The translations under genes and the position numbers were made by a program. From the NCBI GenBank assembly GCA_964592645.1, contig CAZQFV010000004.1, positions 124,001 through 188,000 on the forward strand: a stretch of DNA of 64,000 bases, read 5' to 3'. Below are positions 31,182 through 39,394 of the stretch, in pieces (position 1 is the first letter of the stretch; every line of letters starts with the position of its first letter). This stretch comes from CAZQFV01 sp964592645 (GTDB taxonomy: Bacteria; Chloroflexota; Chloroflexia; DTKN01). The notes under the pieces were generated by a model. It had not been told where the DNA came from. It made no database searches and saw nothing but the letters and a program-made list of their open reading frames with translations.

Positions 31182-32234
31182 ATGACCCGCAGAATCGACC
31201 TTCGCAGCGATACGGTGACCCTCCCCACGCCGGCCATGCGCCGGGCGATGTACGAGGCCGAGGTAGGCGACGATGTCTGGGGGGAGGATCCCACCGTCGT
31301 GCGCCTACAGGAGCTGGCCGCCGAGCGCATGGGCAAAGAGGCGGCGCTCTATGTGGCCAGCGGCACGATGGGCAACCTGGTGTCGCTCCTGGCGCACTGC
31401 CAACGGGGCCACGAGGTTATCCTGGGCAGCGAGTGCCACATCTTTGTCTACGAGGCCGGCGCCGCAGCCGTCTTCGGCGGGCTGATCTACCATATCGTGC
31501 CCACCACCCGCTTCGGCGAGCTGCCGCCGGAAGAGATCGGGAACGCCGTCCGCGGGCCCAACGTGCACTTTCCGCCCACCGGGCTGATCTGCCTGGAGAA
31601 TACCCACAACCGCTGCGGCGGCACCGTCGTCGGCCCGGGCTACATGGCGCAGGTGCGCGAGATCGCCAACCGGCACAAGCTGCCGGTGCACCTGGACGGA
31701 GCGCGCATCTTTAACGCCGCCATCGCCCTGGGGGTGGAGGCGCGCGAGCTCGCCCGGCATGCCGACTCGGTGATGTTCTGCCTCTCCAAGGGGCTCTCCG
31801 CCCCGGTAGGCTCCCTGGTCTGCGGGAGCAAGGCGTTCATCGAGCGTGCCCATCGCATGCGCAAGATGGCCGGCGGGGCCATGCGGCAGGTCGGCGTGAT
31901 CGCCGCGGCCGGCATCGTCGCCCTCAACGAGATGGTCGACCGCCTGGCCGAGGACCACGCCAATGCCCGCCTCCTCGCCGAGGGGTTGGCCAATATCCCC
32001 GGCCTGGACGTGGACCTGGAGACGGTGCAGACCAACATGGTCATGTTCTACCCCACCGACCCGCGCTGGACCACCGAGGCCCTCAACGCCGCACTGACGG
32101 CGGAAGGCGTCCTGACCTCCTACCTGGGCCGGACCAAGATCCGCGCCGTGACACACTATGGGATCGAGCAGGGGGACATCGAAGAGGCGCTGGGGGTGGT
32201 GGCGCGGGTCGTGCGCGCGGGACCCAAGACGTGA
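31182..32234 (+). CDS. ltaE: low-specificity L-threonine aldolase
   Basis: 350 residues; PLP enzyme splitting L-threonine (or allo-threonine) to glycine and acetaldehyde. RIDLRSDTVTLPTPAMRRAM at the start, GDDVWGEDPTV, ENTHNRCGGTV, the PLP region HLDGARIFNAA and the Schiff-base Lys203 in CLSKGLSAPVGS are all present. ATG 31182 follows AAGGAGAATCG; upstream codons are non-coding. Its stop overlaps the GTG of the patatin gene. Confidence 0.94.
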   Translation: MTRRIDLRSDTVTLPTPAMRRAMYEAEVGDDVWGEDPTVVRLQELAAERMGKEAALYVASGTMGNLVSLLAHCQRGHEVILGSECHIFVYEAGAAAVFGGLIYHIVPTTRFGELPPEEIGNAVRGPNVHFPPTGLICLENTHNRCGGTVVGPGYMAQVREIANRHKLPVHLDGARIFNAAIALGVEARELARHADSVMFCLSKGLSAPVGSLVCGSKAFIERAHRMRKMAGGAMRQVGVIAAAGIVALNEMVDRLAEDHANARLLAEGLANIPGLDVDLETVQTNMVMFYPTDPRWTTEALNAALTAEGVLTSYLGRTKIRAVTHYGIEQGDIEEALGVVARVVRAGPKT

Positions 32235-33124
32235 AGCGTGAAGACTTGCAGCGCAAAGAGGACAAAAGGGCGGCGGATGCGCCCCGCGCAGCTCACCCTC
32301 CCACGGTTGGCCTGGCCCTGGGCGGTGGGGGGGCGCGCGGGCTGGCGCACATCGGAGTACTAAAGGCCCTGGAGGCGGCGGGCATCCCGGTGGACGTGCT
32401 GGCCGGCACGAGCATGGGCGGGCTGATCGCCGCCTTCTACGCGGCCGGCCGCTCCCCTGCCGATATCGAGGCCGAGGCGCTGCACCTCACCAAGTGGGCC
32501 CAGGTGCTCACCCTCGTGGACCTGGGCCTGCCCCGCCGCGCCTTTCTCTCCGGGGAAAAGCTCTACGCCTACCTCCAGGAGAAGCTGGGCCCAGAGCTGA
32601 CCTTTGCCCAACTGCGCCGGCCGCTGGCCCTGACGGCGGTCGACCTGATCAGCGGCAAAGAGGTTGTCCTGTGCGAGGGGGCGGTCGCCGAGGCAGTGCG
32701 CGCCACGGTCGCCCTGCCGGGGATGCTGGAGCCGGTGGAGCGGAACGGCCAATGCCTGGTGGACGGCGGGGTACTCAACAACGTCCCGGCGGACATCGCC
32801 CGCGCCCTCGGCGCCCAGGTGGTCATCGCCGTCAACGTCAGCCTGGACGTGCACGACGATCGCCAGTGGCAAAAGGTGGGGCTGCCCTCTATCCTGCTCG
32901 ACTCCTGGCGCGCCGACGCCATCAGCGCCGCAGCGCTGACCGACATCCGCCTGGCGCTGTCCCGCCCCGAGGTCCTGCTGCGCCCTCCCACCCCATCCGA
33001 GGTCACCACGCTGACCGGGTTCAGCCGCGCGCCCGAGATCATTGCCGCCGGGGAAGCCGCCGTGCGCGCGGCGCTGCCGCGCCTGCGGGAGCTGGTGCGG
33101 CCTCCCGGCCCAAGAGAAAGGTAA
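32231..33124 (+). CDS. patatin-like phospholipase (RssA-like)
   Basis: 297 residues. Oxyanion loop GGGGARG, nucleophile Ser61 in GTSMGG, and Asp178 in the DGGVLNN motif give the patatin Ser-Asp dyad. A serine lipid hydrolase acting on phospholipids or related acyl esters. No signal peptide. The GTG start at 32231 overlaps the ltaE stop (GTGA) and the downstream permease follows after 10 bases, so the three form one transcript. Confidence 0.92.
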   Translation: MKREDLQRKEDKRAADAPRAAHPPTVGLALGGGGARGLAHIGVLKALEAAGIPVDVLAGTSMGGLIAAFYAAGRSPADIEAEALHLTKWAQVLTLVDLGLPRRAFLSGEKLYAYLQEKLGPELTFAQLRRPLALTAVDLISGKEVVLCEGAVAEAVRATVALPGMLEPVERNGQCLVDGGVLNNVPADIARALGAQVVIAVNVSLDVHDDRQWQKVGLPSILLDSWRADAISAAALTDIRLALSRPEVLLRPPTPSEVTTLTGFSRAPEIIAAGEAAVRAALPRLRELVRPPGPRER

Positions 33125-33134
33125 GGAGCCCCGG

Positions 33135-34361
33135 ATGCCATTCCTCCCCTATATCGCCCTGGCCATCATCGCCACCACCCTGGTCGGCGTGGCGGTGGGG
33201 CGCTACCCGGTGCTGCGCATGAACCGGGCCACCATCGCCCTGGTGGGCGCGACGGCGCTGATCGCCATCGGGGCCGTTTCCCTGGAGGAAGCCTACCGCG
33301 CCCTGGACCTCAACACGCTGGTGCTGCTCTTTGCTATGATGGTCATCAATGTCAACCTGCGGCTGGCCGGGTTCTTTCAGCTCGTCGGCCGGCGGATGGT
33401 GCGCTGGGCCCGTTCGCCGCGGCAGTTGCTGGCGCTCTTTATCGCGGCCTCGGGCCTGCTGAGCGCCCTCTTTCTCAACGACACGATCGTGCTGATGTTC
33501 ACCCCGCTGGTGCTGGAGATCGTCCTGGCGCTGCGCCGCAACCCGGTCCCCTACCTGGTGGGGCTGGTGGGGGCGGCCAACATCGGCTCGGCGGCGACGA
33601 TCACCGGCAATCCGCAGAACATGTTGATCGGGGCGGCGTCGGGCATCCCCTACATCGTGTTCCTGGGGAAGCTGGCCCCGGTGTCGCTGGCCGGTCTGGG
33701 GATCGCCTGGGGCGTGCTGGTGCTGGTCTATCGGGAAGAGTTCCGCCGTGGAGCCTTTCCTGCGGTGCCCGATCTGCCGGCGCGCCCCTTCTGGCCGCTG
33801 TTCTGGAAGAGCATGGCCGCCACGGCAGGCATGCTGGTGGCCTTCCTGTGCGGCGCGCCGATCTCCCTGGCCGCCCTGGCGGCCGCAGCGCTGCTGCTGA
33901 TCACGCGGCGCGTCAAGCCGCAGCGCGTCTTCCGCGAGGTCGATTTCACCCTGCTGGTCTTTTTCGCCGGCCTGTTCATCGTCACCGGGGCCATCGAGAG
34001 CACCGGCTGGAGCGAAAAGCTCTTTGCCCTGGCCGCGCCGGTGACCGGGGCCGGGGTGGCCGCCCTCTCGGGGGTAGCGGTGGTCCTCTCCAATTTGGTC
34101 TCCAACGTGCCGGCCGTCCTGCTCTTCCGCCCGCTCGTCCCGCACCTGGCCGACCCCGAGCAGGCCTGGCTGACGCTGGCCATGGCCACCACCTTTGCCG
34201 GCAACCTGACGCTGCTGGGCTCGGTGGCCAACCTGATCGTCGCCGAATCGGCCAAGTCGCGGGGGGTGCAACTGTCGTTCGGGGAGTACCTGAAGGCCGG
34301 CGTGCCCATCACCCTGCTGAGCCTGGGGGTGGGGATCGCCTGGCTGACCTGGATCGCTTGA
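33135..34361 (+). CDS. ArsB/NhaD-superfamily (SLC13/CitMHS-like) anion permease
   Basis: 408 residues with about eleven membrane segments. SAATITGNPQNMLIG and its C-terminal counterpart FAGNLTLLGSVANLIVAE are the two inverted-repeat signature loops of this ion-transporter superfamily; FLNDTIVLMFTPL and LVSNVPAVLLFRP are the paired substrate-site helices. Substrate may be dicarboxylate, arsenite or another anion. Starts after TAAGGAG. Confidence 0.9.
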   Translation: MPFLPYIALAIIATTLVGVAVGRYPVLRMNRATIALVGATALIAIGAVSLEEAYRALDLNTLVLLFAMMVINVNLRLAGFFQLVGRRMVRWARSPRQLLALFIAASGLLSALFLNDTIVLMFTPLVLEIVLALRRNPVPYLVGLVGAANIGSAATITGNPQNMLIGAASGIPYIVFLGKLAPVSLAGLGIAWGVLVLVYREEFRRGAFPAVPDLPARPFWPLFWKSMAATAGMLVAFLCGAPISLAALAAAALLLITRRVKPQRVFREVDFTLLVFFAGLFIVTGAIESTGWSEKLFALAAPVTGAGVAALSGVAVVLSNLVSNVPAVLLFRPLVPHLADPEQAWLTLAMATTFAGNLTLLGSVANLIVAESAKSRGVQLSFGEYLKAGVPITLLSLGVGIAWLTWIA

Positions 34362-34362
34362 C

Positions 34363-34521
34363 TCAGAGCAGCCGCCCTATGATCAGATCGTCGTGGTATT
34401 CGCCGTTAGGGAAGATGGCCCACCGGCAGCGCTCCTCGACCTTGGCCACCAGGAAGACGCTGTTGTCGGATGCGGCATACTCCGCCAACGCCTTGCGCTC
34501 CCGGTCCAGTTCGCTTCCTCG
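34363..34521 (-). pseudogene. C-terminal gene fragment downstream of the beta-helix gene
   Basis: Reading on the minus strand in the same frame as the beta-helix gene, immediately after its stop, gives about 50 protein-like residues: SELDRERKALAEYAAS, then FLVAKVEERCRWAIF, PNGEYHDD and a TGA. No start codon with a ribosome site is seen. It looks like the tail of a lost small gene. Family not recognised. Confidence 0.4.
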
Positions 34522-35952
34522 CTACCCCTTATCCTTGCATACCAGCGGCAGGAAGACCCGCAGCGCCATTTCCCGGTACTCGTAGGCCCCGATGTCGTGG
34601 GCCGGGCCGGCCGGGCGCGGGGCGCCCTCCAGATCGTCGGTCACCTCGGCCAGGGCAGTACCGGCGTCCACCGCCGGGCAGCCCGGGCGCAGGTGGTAGT
34701 CGGCGCTCGCCTGGTCGACAAAGAGCTGGCCGGCCGCGCCGATGAAGGAGTGGGTGTCGTACCCCAGCGCCTGCCAGTCGGCCAGGGAGATGGCGCTGTT
34801 GTCGCCGTCGGCGCTGAAGCGGTCGACGACGATGTTGTAATCGCTTTGGAAACCGGGCAGGCCGGCCGCCGGGATGACGATGCTGCCGCTCCAATCGTCG
34901 GCGGAGAGGATGATGTTGTTGAACAGGACATTGTCGACACAGCCCGGGCCGGCGATGTTGACCGCCCAACGGCTGCCTTCCGGCATGACGATCGTGTTGT
35001 TGAGCACCCGGTTGCCGGAAGAGCAGAGACCGCCGTTCTCCTGGAAGATGGCGATCCCGCCGGCCTGGTTGTCGTAGAGCAGGTTGTTGCGGACGACCGC
35101 GTTCCGCACCCCATCCATGTTGATCGCCGCTCCGCCCTCCGCGCCGTTGCCGTAGATGACATTGCGCTCCACCAGCCCATCGGAGATGATCCCATCCCCA
35201 CCCATCTCGATGTCGCCGTTCATATGCAAACCGCAGCCGGCGTTGTCGTGCAGGACGTTGCCGCGCACCACCGGGCGGTCGCCGCTGTTGCTGCAATAGA
35301 TGCCGTGCTCGCCGTTGCCGTAGCTCTCGTTGAACTCGATGAGCGCGTCGTCGACAAAGGCCAGGAAGATGCCGGTCCGTCCGCTGCCCAGACCGTTGTC
35401 GTGGACGCGGTTGCCGCGCACGACGATATGATGGCTGGGCGCCGTCTCGCTGCCGCGCACGTCGATGCCCCAGGAGGGCGCCCCGGAGACCTCGAACCCC
35501 TGGATCACCCAGTACGAAACGGTGCCGTCCCCTTCCCAGGTCTCGATCTCGATGTTGCTGCCGTGGGCGTTGTCCGGGCCGGGGGAAGTAATGCGCGCCG
35601 TCGCGCCGGCTTCTGCCTGGAGGGTGATATAGGCGCCGGGCGCGCCGGAGCGCTCGATGCGGCAACCGGCGTACTCGCCGCCGCGCACGAGGATGGTGTC
35701 GCCCGGCGCGACCTGCCGGACGGCGAACTGCAAGGTGCGCCAGGGGTTCTCCGCCGTGCCCCCGGGCAGGGCATCCGTGCCAGAGGGATCCACGTAGTAG
35801 GTCTGGGCGGTGGTCCGGGGAGCGGCCGTCTCCGGCGGGGGGCCTGCCCCGGCCGTCGCGGCCGGCGCGGAGCTGCCGGTAGCGGCCGACGGGGCGCAGG
35901 CCGCCGGGGAAAAGAACAGCAGGAGCATAGAGATCAGCGCAGCGACCTTCAT
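34522..35952 (-). CDS. secreted parallel beta-helix lipoprotein
   Basis: 476 residues. Signal peptide with lipobox (FFSPAACAP), a low-complexity Ala/Pro linker, then YYVDPSGTDALPGGTAENPWRTLQFA, typical of right-handed beta-helix (pectate-lyase-like) proteins. Short repeats about 22 residues apart follow (VVRGNRVHDN, VVRGNVLHDNAG, LVERNVIYGNG, VVRNNLLYDNQ). It ends LRVFLPLVCKDKG, a form of the FLPLV tail I associate with secreted Chloroflexota proteins. Probably binds or cleaves polysaccharide; no catalytic residues are identified. ATG 35952 follows AAGGAGG. Confidence 0.85.
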   Translation of the reverse strand: MKVAALISMLLLFFSPAACAPSAATGSSAPAATAGAGPPPETAAPRTTAQTYYVDPSGTDALPGGTAENPWRTLQFAVRQVAPGDTILVRGGEYAGCRIERSGAPGAYITLQAEAGATARITSPGPDNAHGSNIEIETWEGDGTVSYWVIQGFEVSGAPSWGIDVRGSETAPSHHIVVRGNRVHDNGLGSGRTGIFLAFVDDALIEFNESYGNGEHGIYCSNSGDRPVVRGNVLHDNAGCGLHMNGDIEMGGDGIISDGLVERNVIYGNGAEGGAAINMDGVRNAVVRNNLLYDNQAGGIAIFQENGGLCSSGNRVLNNTIVMPEGSRWAVNIAGPGCVDNVLFNNIILSADDWSGSIVIPAAGLPGFQSDYNIVVDRFSADGDNSAISLADWQALGYDTHSFIGAAGQLFVDQASADYHLRPGCPAVDAGTALAEVTDDLEGAPRPAGPAHDIGAYEYREMALRVFLPLVCKDKG

Positions 35953-35974
35953 ACGGAACCTCCTTGCAGAGCGC

Positions 35975-36004
35975 ATTTTAGCACAGGGCAGAGGGGGAAG
36001 TCAA
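35975..36004 (-). promoter_or_regulatory. promoter of the beta-helix lipoprotein gene
   Basis: On the minus strand TTGACT (36004-35999), 18 bases, TAAAAT (35980-35975). Start expected near 35968, giving a very short leader. Confidence 0.7.
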
Positions 36005-36034
36005 CAATTTTAGGGGATAACCCCACTTCGGCAA

Positions 36035-36063
36035 TAGACACTCCTGGGGAAATGTGTTATACT
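36035..36063 (+). promoter_or_regulatory. promoter of the PBP1C-like gene
   Basis: TAGACA at 36035-36040, 17 bases, TATACT at 36058-36063. The leader to the gene is about 165 nt; nothing else is recognised in it. Confidence 0.7.
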
Positions 36064-36237
36064 GAAGGCACCTGCCCACGGCGCAACATGGGATCTCGTT
36101 CCAATCGCCCGGCAATTTTCCAAGAGACCGAGCATGGGCGAGCGTATGACAAGCGCTGGAAAGGTGTGGGGTTCGCCGCCGGGGCCGCGCTATCATGGAC
36201 CTGGTCCGCAGGATATGGCCGGGCCATGGAGCCGAAG

Positions 36238-38727
36238 ATGACGAAAAAGGTCCGCCGCCGATTGATCCTATTTGCTCTCTGCCTGGCCCTGGCGCTGTGC
36301 GCCGGCGGGGCCTTTTACCTGGCCTTTCTCGTGGACCTGCCGTCGCCCGACGGCCTGGCCGGCCGCGCCGCCGCGCCGAGCAACAAGGTCTATGACCGCT
36401 ACGGCCGGCTGCTCTACGAGATGCCGCCCGCCGGGGGCGGCAGCCATTCGCCGATCCCCGGGGAGCAGATGCCCCTGGCGCTGCGCCAGGCGACGATCGC
36501 CGTCGAGGACGCCTCGTTCTACGAGAACCCCGGCGTGGACCCCTGGGGCATCGTCCGCGCGCTGTGGATCAACCTGCGCGGCGGCGCGGCCGGCGGCAGC
36601 ACCATCACCCAGCAGTTGGCGCGCAACCTCCTCCTGTCCCCCGCGGAGCGCGCCGAGCAGACGCTGCGGCGCAAGGTGCGCGAGGCCGTCCTGGCCTGGC
36701 AACTGACGCGCCGCTACTCCAAAGACGAGATCCTGACGCTCTATCTGAACGAGACCTACTACGGCAACATGGCCTACGGTGTCGAGGCCGCGGCCCAGGC
36801 CTATTTCGACAAGCACGCCGCCGACCTGGACCTGGCAGAGTGCGCCATGCTGGCCGGCCTGGTCCAGGCGCCCTCGGCCTACAACCCGCTGGAGAACATG
36901 GCGGCGGCCCGGGCCCGCCAGGCGATCGTCCTGGATATGATGGTCAGGCAGGGGTACATCTCTGTCGAGCAGGCGTGCCAAGCCAAGGAGGAGAAGCTCT
37001 ACTTTGCCGCGGCGCCCTTTGCCATCCGCGCCCCGCACTTTGTTATGTACGTGCGCGCCCTGCTGGAGGAAGAAATCGGACTGGAGCGGCTGGAGCAGGG
37101 CGGGCTGAACATCTATACGACCCTGGACCTCGACCTCAACGAGACGGCCCGCGACATTGTCCGCTACCGCCTGCAGCGGCTGGCCGACTGCAACGGCCGA
37201 CGCGAGGAGTGTCCCCCGGGCGGGCACAACGTGCGCAACGCCGCGCTGGTGGCCCTTTCCCCGCAGACGGGCGAGATATTGGCTATGCTGGGCAGCCCCG
37301 ACTATTTCTCTTCGCGCATCGACGGCGCGGTGAACGGGACCACGGCCCTGCGTCAGCCGGGCTCCTCCATCAAGCCGATCACCTATGCCGCCGCCTTCGA
37401 GCGCGGCGCCTTTACCCCGGCGACGATGCTGTGGGACCTGCGGACCGCCTTTGTCACCGCCGAGGGCACGCCCTATGTGCCCTACAACTATGACCTGCAG
37501 TTCCGCGGCCCGGTGCGCCTGCGCGAGGCGCTGGGCTCCTCCTACAACCTGATCGCCGTCAAGGTGCTCCAGGCCATCGGCATCCCGGCGATGACCGATA
37601 TGGCCCGCCGCCTGGGGATCACCACGCTGGACCGGCCGAACTACGGCCTGGCGGTGACGCTGGGTGGGGGCGAGGTGCGGCTGCTGGAGCTCACGGCGGC
37701 CTTCGCCGGCCTGGCCAACGGCGGGCGGGTCGTCCGCCCGGTGGCGGTGCTGCGGGTGGAGGATCAGGCCGGCCGCCCGGTGTGGACGGACGGCCCGGGG
37801 GTGGGCGAGCGGGTGCTGGACGAGCGCGTGGCCTACCTGATCACCGACATCCTGAGCGACGACACGGCGCGCATCCCCTCGTTCGGCGAGGGCAGCGTCC
37901 TGCGGCTGACACGGCCGGCCGCCGTCAAGACCGGCACCACCTACGACTTTCACGACAATTGGACGGTGGGCTACACGCCGGACCTGGCGGCGGGGGTGTG
38001 GGTCGGCAACGCCGACAACGAGCCGATGTTCCAGGTCTCGGGCATCAGCGGGGCCGCGCCCATCTGGCATGACTTTATGGAGATGGCCCTCAAGGGGCAG
38101 CCGGTGCGCGCCGCAGAGCGGCCGGCCGGCCTGGTAGAGGTGGAGGTCTGCGCCCTCTCCGGCCTGCTCCCCAACCCCGACTGCCCGCACCGGGTGAAGG
38201 AGCTGTTCATCAGCGGCACGGAGCCCCAGGAGACCTGCGCGATGCACCGGCGTATAGCCATCGACGCCGCGACGGGCCAACGCGCCACCGCGGCCACGCC
38301 GTCCGAGCGCATCGTCGAGCGGGTCTTTACCGTCGTCCCGCCCGAGGCCCTGGAGTGGGCGCGAGCCCAGGGCATCCCGCAGCCCCCGCCCGAAGCGGTG
38401 GCCGAGGGGCCGGCCGTAGCTCCGGGGAATGCTCCGACCCTGGGCCTGCGCATGACCGCTCCCGACCAGGGCGCTGCCTACCAGATCGCCCGCACCCTGC
38501 CGCGGGAGGCCCAGCGCATCGTCGTGGCCGCCGTGCCCGGGGTGGGGGCAACGCTGCGCGAGCTGACGCTGTATGTCGACGGCCGGCCGTTGGCGACCCT
38601 GGGCGCCGCTCCCTACCAGGCCCTCTGGACGCTGGAGCCGGGGAGCCACTCCTTCTGGGCCGCGGCGGTGGATACGCAGGGCCAGTCCTGGGAAAGCGAC
38701 AGGGTGCAGATTTCGGTGAAAGAGTAG
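36238..38727 (+). CDS. pbpC: bifunctional penicillin-binding protein, PBP1C-like
   Basis: 829 residues: an N-terminal membrane anchor, a GT51 glycosyltransferase domain (ATIAVEDASFYENPGVD, GGSTITQQLARNLLL, RKVREAVLAWQL), then a transpeptidase domain with SSIK (Ser376), SYN and KTGTT motifs. The tail has a Cys-rich LPNPDCPHR plus a C-terminal Ig-like domain, as in PBP1C, which polymerises and crosslinks peptidoglycan. ATG 36238 has GGAG 6 bases upstream; an ATG at 36226 is possible. Its location just before an alpha-2-macroglobulin gene mirrors pbpC-yfhM of E. coli. Confidence 0.93.
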   Translation: MTKKVRRRLILFALCLALALCAGGAFYLAFLVDLPSPDGLAGRAAAPSNKVYDRYGRLLYEMPPAGGGSHSPIPGEQMPLALRQATIAVEDASFYENPGVDPWGIVRALWINLRGGAAGGSTITQQLARNLLLSPAERAEQTLRRKVREAVLAWQLTRRYSKDEILTLYLNETYYGNMAYGVEAAAQAYFDKHAADLDLAECAMLAGLVQAPSAYNPLENMAAARARQAIVLDMMVRQGYISVEQACQAKEEKLYFAAAPFAIRAPHFVMYVRALLEEEIGLERLEQGGLNIYTTLDLDLNETARDIVRYRLQRLADCNGRREECPPGGHNVRNAALVALSPQTGEILAMLGSPDYFSSRIDGAVNGTTALRQPGSSIKPITYAAAFERGAFTPATMLWDLRTAFVTAEGTPYVPYNYDLQFRGPVRLREALGSSYNLIAVKVLQAIGIPAMTDMARRLGITTLDRPNYGLAVTLGGGEVRLLELTAAFAGLANGGRVVRPVAVLRVEDQAGRPVWTDGPGVGERVLDERVAYLITDILSDDTARIPSFGEGSVLRLTRPAAVKTGTTYDFHDNWTVGYTPDLAAGVWVGNADNEPMFQVSGISGAAPIWHDFMEMALKGQPVRAAERPAGLVEVEVCALSGLLPNPDCPHRVKELFISGTEPQETCAMHRRIAIDAATGQRATAATPSERIVERVFTVVPPEALEWARAQGIPQPPPEAVAEGPAVAPGNAPTLGLRMTAPDQGAAYQIARTLPREAQRIVVAAVPGVGATLRELTLYVDGRPLATLGAAPYQALWTLEPGSHSFWAAAVDTQGQSWESDRVQISVKE

Positions 38728-38774
38728 CGCCGGGGCGCGCGGCGCGGACGGGCCAATCAAGAGGAGGCGAGGCG

Positions 38775-39383
38775 GTGTCTTTCCCCGATCGCTCGGCAAG
38801 GAGAGTGTGGTTCCACTGGGTGTTGGCGAGCACGCTGGGCTGGACCGGAGGGACCGGCCTGCTGCTGCTCATCCTAGATATGGATAGCGCGAGGCGCACC
38901 GCGGCCGGCCTCGCCGCCTGCGGCCTGGCTGTCGGCCTGGCCCAGTGGGTGGTGCTGCGCCGGCAGATCCCGCGGGCCGGGTGGTGGGTCGCAAGCAGCA
39001 CGCTGGGCATCGCCGCCGCGGCGCTGCCGACCTACGGCCTGCTGCGGGTCGCCGTATACGCCCTCTACCTGTTGCAGGGGGGCCAGGTGGAGCTGCTGAA
39101 CGAGGCGGTGGCGCCGACCCTCCTGGCGGGAGCCGTTGCCGGGGCGCTCTTTGGCGCCGCGGCCGGCTTCGGCCAGACGTTGGGACTGCCGGCCTATGTC
39201 CGGCAGGACAACCCCTGGGCCCTGGCCAGCGCGGCCGGCGCGGTTCTCGACGGCGTGCTGGTCGGGCTGCTGCTCTCCCGGCTGGGCATCACCGGCCTCC
39301 CGGCCGGCGCTTTCGGCGCCCTGGCCGGGCCGCTCAAGGGGATCATCACCGGGTTTGTCCTGGCACAATACGACTTGAAATAG
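38775..39383 (+). CDS. hypothetical integral membrane protein between PBP1C and alpha-2-macroglobulin
   Basis: 202 residues with about five or six hydrophobic segments and short loops. LAQWVVLRRQIPRAGWWV after the second helix resembles a small family of unnamed bacterial membrane proteins. The GTG at 38775 follows GAGGAGGCGAGG. It ends 11 bases before the macroglobulin start, so it is co-transcribed with it and may serve the same envelope function. Role unknown. Confidence 0.7.
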   Translation: MSFPDRSARRVWFHWVLASTLGWTGGTGLLLLILDMDSARRTAAGLAACGLAVGLAQWVVLRRQIPRAGWWVASSTLGIAAAALPTYGLLRVAVYALYLLQGGQVELLNEAVAPTLLAGAVAGALFGAAAGFGQTLGLPAYVRQDNPWALASAAGAVLDGVLVGLLLSRLGITGLPAGAFGALAGPLKGIITGFVLAQYDLK

Positions 39384-39394
39384 GAGTGTGTAAG

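Noticed and set aside
34393..36237. Very long open frame upstream of and continuous with the PBP1C gene
   Set aside because: It runs antisense through the beta-helix lipoprotein gene and its residues are His/Gln/Arg/Val-rich, as expected from an antisense frame in GC-rich DNA. The real protein starts at 36238.
38945..39394. Upstream extension of the alpha-2-macroglobulin frame
   Set aside because: It overlaps the membrane protein gene in another frame and is Gly/Arg/Pro-rich. The signal peptide with lipobox begins at 39395.
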